Source: Mycolicibacterium sp. CBMA 226
GTDB taxonomy: Bacteria > Actinomycetota > Actinomycetes > Mycobacteriales > Mycobacteriaceae
DNA length: 64,000 nucleotides
Assembly (NCBI RefSeq): GCF_009729075.1
Contig: NZ_VTGY01000012.1
Coordinates: 248,001-312,000, forward strand
Direction of reading: 5' to 3'
Part shown: piece after piece, positions 62,709 to 64,000 of the stretch
How the letters are laid out: every line of letters begins with the position of its first letter
How positions within the stretch are numbered: the stretch's first letter is position 1
Translations under genes and position numbers: made by a program
The notes under the pieces: generated by a model
Told to the model about the DNA's origin: nothing
Database searches by the model: none
What the model saw: the letters and a program-made list of their open reading frames with translations, nothing else

Positions 62709-63767
62709 ATGCCCTACGGACGCCTCGCTGATCCCGACTGCACCATCGCCACCGACCGCCGCTCTGATCCGCGCATGGTCAAGGCGCTCTCCGCGTTCGG
62801 GATGGACGGCCGCCTCCCGGAACCGCCGCTGACGGTCGGCGCTCCACTGGCCCAGCGCCTCGAGTTCACGGCGTTCGCGGAGCAGGGGACCGGTGCCGTC
62901 TTGAAGATGCTGGGGGACCAGGCCCCCGCACCCGAGGGCGTCACCACCACGACCACCACGATCACCGGTGCCGACGGCAACGAGATCACGCTCTTCATCA
63001 GCCGGCCCACCGACGCCGACGGTCCGCTGCCCGGCCTCGTACACCTCCACGGCGGTGGCATGGCGATCCTCAGTGCCGCGGACATCCAGTACGTCCGGCT
63101 CCGCGAAAACCTCGCGGCCGCAGGGCTCGTCGTCGTCGGCGTCGAGTTCCGCAATTCCGGCGGTGCACTCGGTCCGCACCCGTTCCCGGCCGGGCTCGAC
63201 GATTGCGCCGCGGCCGTCCGCTGGACGGCGGCGCACAAAGCCGAGCTGGGTATCAGCCACCTGATCGTGTCGGGGGAGTCCGGCGGCGGGAACCTGACGC
63301 TGACGGTCGCGTTGAAAGCCAATCGGGAGGGCTGGATCGACGAGATCGCCGGCGTCTATGCCCAGTGCCCGTACATCTCCAACCGGTGGCTCGAGGACGC
63401 TGAGGACCTGCCGTCGCTGCGGGAGAACGACGGGTACTTCATCAGCTGCCTGCAACTGGCCCTGCTGGGGTCCATCTACGACCCGGACCAGCAGCACGCG
63501 CACGACGGCACCTGCTGGGCCGCGGAGGCCACCGATCTGGAGCTGGAAGGCCTTCCGCCGCACGTTATTTCGGTCAACGAGCTTGACCCGCTGCGCGACG
63601 AGGGCCTGATCTACTACCGCAGGCTGGCGGCCGCCGGCGTCAGCGTCGTCGGCCGGATCGTCGCGGGCACCTGCCACGCCGGGGACGTCCTGCTGGCCGG
63701 TGCCATGCCCGAGGTCTTCGCGGCCACCGTCCGCGACATCGTCGGGTTCGCGCGGTCGGTCAGCTGA
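62709..63767 (+). CDS. Alpha/beta hydrolase, hormone-sensitive lipase family
   Basis: 352 residues. HSL marks: oxyanion HLHGGGMAI (H112-x-H114-GGG), nucleophile S191 in VSGESGGGNL, and a late Asp in NELDPLRDEG with His in GTCHAGDVL. It hydrolyses esters or short lipids. ATG 62709 has CAAGAT 6 nt before it. The N-terminal 60 residues are a lid-like extension. Its 3' end overlaps menJ by 8 nt. Confidence 0.88.
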   Translation: MPYGRLADPDCTIATDRRSDPRMVKALSAFGMDGRLPEPPLTVGAPLAQRLEFTAFAEQGTGAVLKMLGDQAPAPEGVTTTTTTITGADGNEITLFISRPTDADGPLPGLVHLHGGGMAILSAADIQYVRLRENLAAAGLVVVGVEFRNSGGALGPHPFPAGLDDCAAAVRWTAAHKAELGISHLIVSGESGGGNLTLTVALKANREGWIDEIAGVYAQCPYISNRWLEDAEDLPSLRENDGYFISCLQLALLGSIYDPDQQHAHDGTCWAAEATDLELEGLPPHVISVNELDPLRDEGLIYYRRLAAAGVSVVGRIVAGTCHAGDVLLAGAMPEVFAATVRDIVGFARSVS

Positions 63768-64000
63768 ACGGCTTGCGCTGATCCAGCCGGCGCGAGCCCC
63801 GTCCGGCGCGGCGCCAGATGCGGGCGATCATGTCGGTGTCCTCTTCCGTCACCAGGTTGCCCATGGCTCGCACCGCGACCGTCATCAGGTATTGCGACCG
63901 CATCGCGACCGGCCCCATCAGCGGCAGGAACTTCGGCACCGTCAGCAGGATCGCCAATCGGCGCGCCACCGAGAAACCCGCGGCGTAATGCTCCTGCAAC
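63760..64000 (-). CDS. menJ: Menaquinone reductase MenJ, C-terminal part (partial)
   Basis: The last 79 residues of a gene that continues beyond the right edge. FSVARRLAILLTVPKFLPLM and AMGNLVTEEDTDMIARIWRR with an end RRLDQRKPFS resemble, as I remember it, the tail of Rv0561c, the FAD-dependent enzyme that saturates one isoprene unit of the menaquinone side chain. The order menG ... menJ agrees with M. tuberculosis. No FAD motif is inside the window. Confidence 0.7.
   Translation of the reverse strand, partial: LQEHYAAGFSVARRLAILLTVPKFLPLMGPVAMRSQYLMTVAVRAMGNLVTEEDTDMIARIWRRAGRGSRRLDQRKPFS

Overview
The window looks like chromosome of a high-GC, probably fast-growing mycobacterium (Mycolicibacterium type). 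From memory, its gene order follows the Mycobacterium tuberculosis stretch Rv0502 to Rv0561c: hadD, serB1, a glutaredoxin-like gene, hemACDB, hemL, the cytochrome c maturation genes, menA, mtnP, menE, pitA, menB, fadD8, menC, bpoC, menD, mgtA, menG and menJ. Very frequent ATGA/GTGA overlaps, frequent GTG starts and many apparently leaderless promoters (ANNNT-type -10 box 6-7 nt before the start codon) also fit mycobacteria. No rRNA, tRNA, CRISPR array or insertion sequence was seen.

Layout: (1) 1-8973: end of an acyltransferase gene, hadD and serB1 on the minus strand, then the tetrapyrrole operon hemA-hemC-hemD-hemB followed by small membrane proteins. (2) 8984-22343: accessory block with an acyl-CoA dehydrogenase, an MpaB-like oxygenase plus TetR pair with a candidate operator, a GT-C-like membrane protein, the ActP/YjcH acetate uptake pair, a six-gene minus-strand redox operon (SDR, Ddn-like, TetR, VOC, SnoaL-like, LLM) with a palindromic operator, an SDR pseudogene remnant, a class III aminotransferase and two more Ddn-like proteins. 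(3) 22428-29482: hemL, a phosphatase, a TlpA-like lipoprotein, ccdA, resB and ccsB in one tightly overlapping unit, then a MinD/ParA-like ATPase. (4) 29492-36605: a 47-residue membrane protein, menA, mtnP, a nitronate monooxygenase, a DUF4407 protein, menE and DUF3349. (5) 36879-43196: pitA with a small membrane protein and a second DUF3349 gene, then VOC, SDR, bluB, menB, an HdeA-like lipoprotein and a Ddn-like protein. (6) 43268-57415: MFS/GntR pair, fadD8 with a KstR-type box, amidohydrolase, acyl-CoA ligase, menC, orphan HicB, GlxA/DJ-1 pair, bpoC, menD. (7) 57412-64000: DsbA-like lipoprotein, mgtA, SDR, menG with a CobW GTPase, ppnP, an esterase and the end of menJ.

The conserved backbone makes electron-carrier parts: haem (hemA,C,D,B,L), cytochrome c assembly (TlpA-like, CcdA, ResB, CcsB) and menaquinone (menA,B,C,D,E,G,J). 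Between these lie accessory cassettes rich in likely F420/flavin enzymes (four Ddn-like proteins and one LLM protein) and small regulator-enzyme pairs. The most informative non-coding signals are a KstR-type palindrome at fadD8, an 11-bp-period GTGAACAC direct repeat upstream of pitA, operator-like palindromes at the MpaB and SDR operons and at the nitronate monooxygenase gene, a 33-bp perfect inverted repeat at 59354-59482, and three regularly spaced GGTATC/GATACC elements at 52050-52170. Gene family names come from recognising the translated sequences and remembered synteny; no database search was run.
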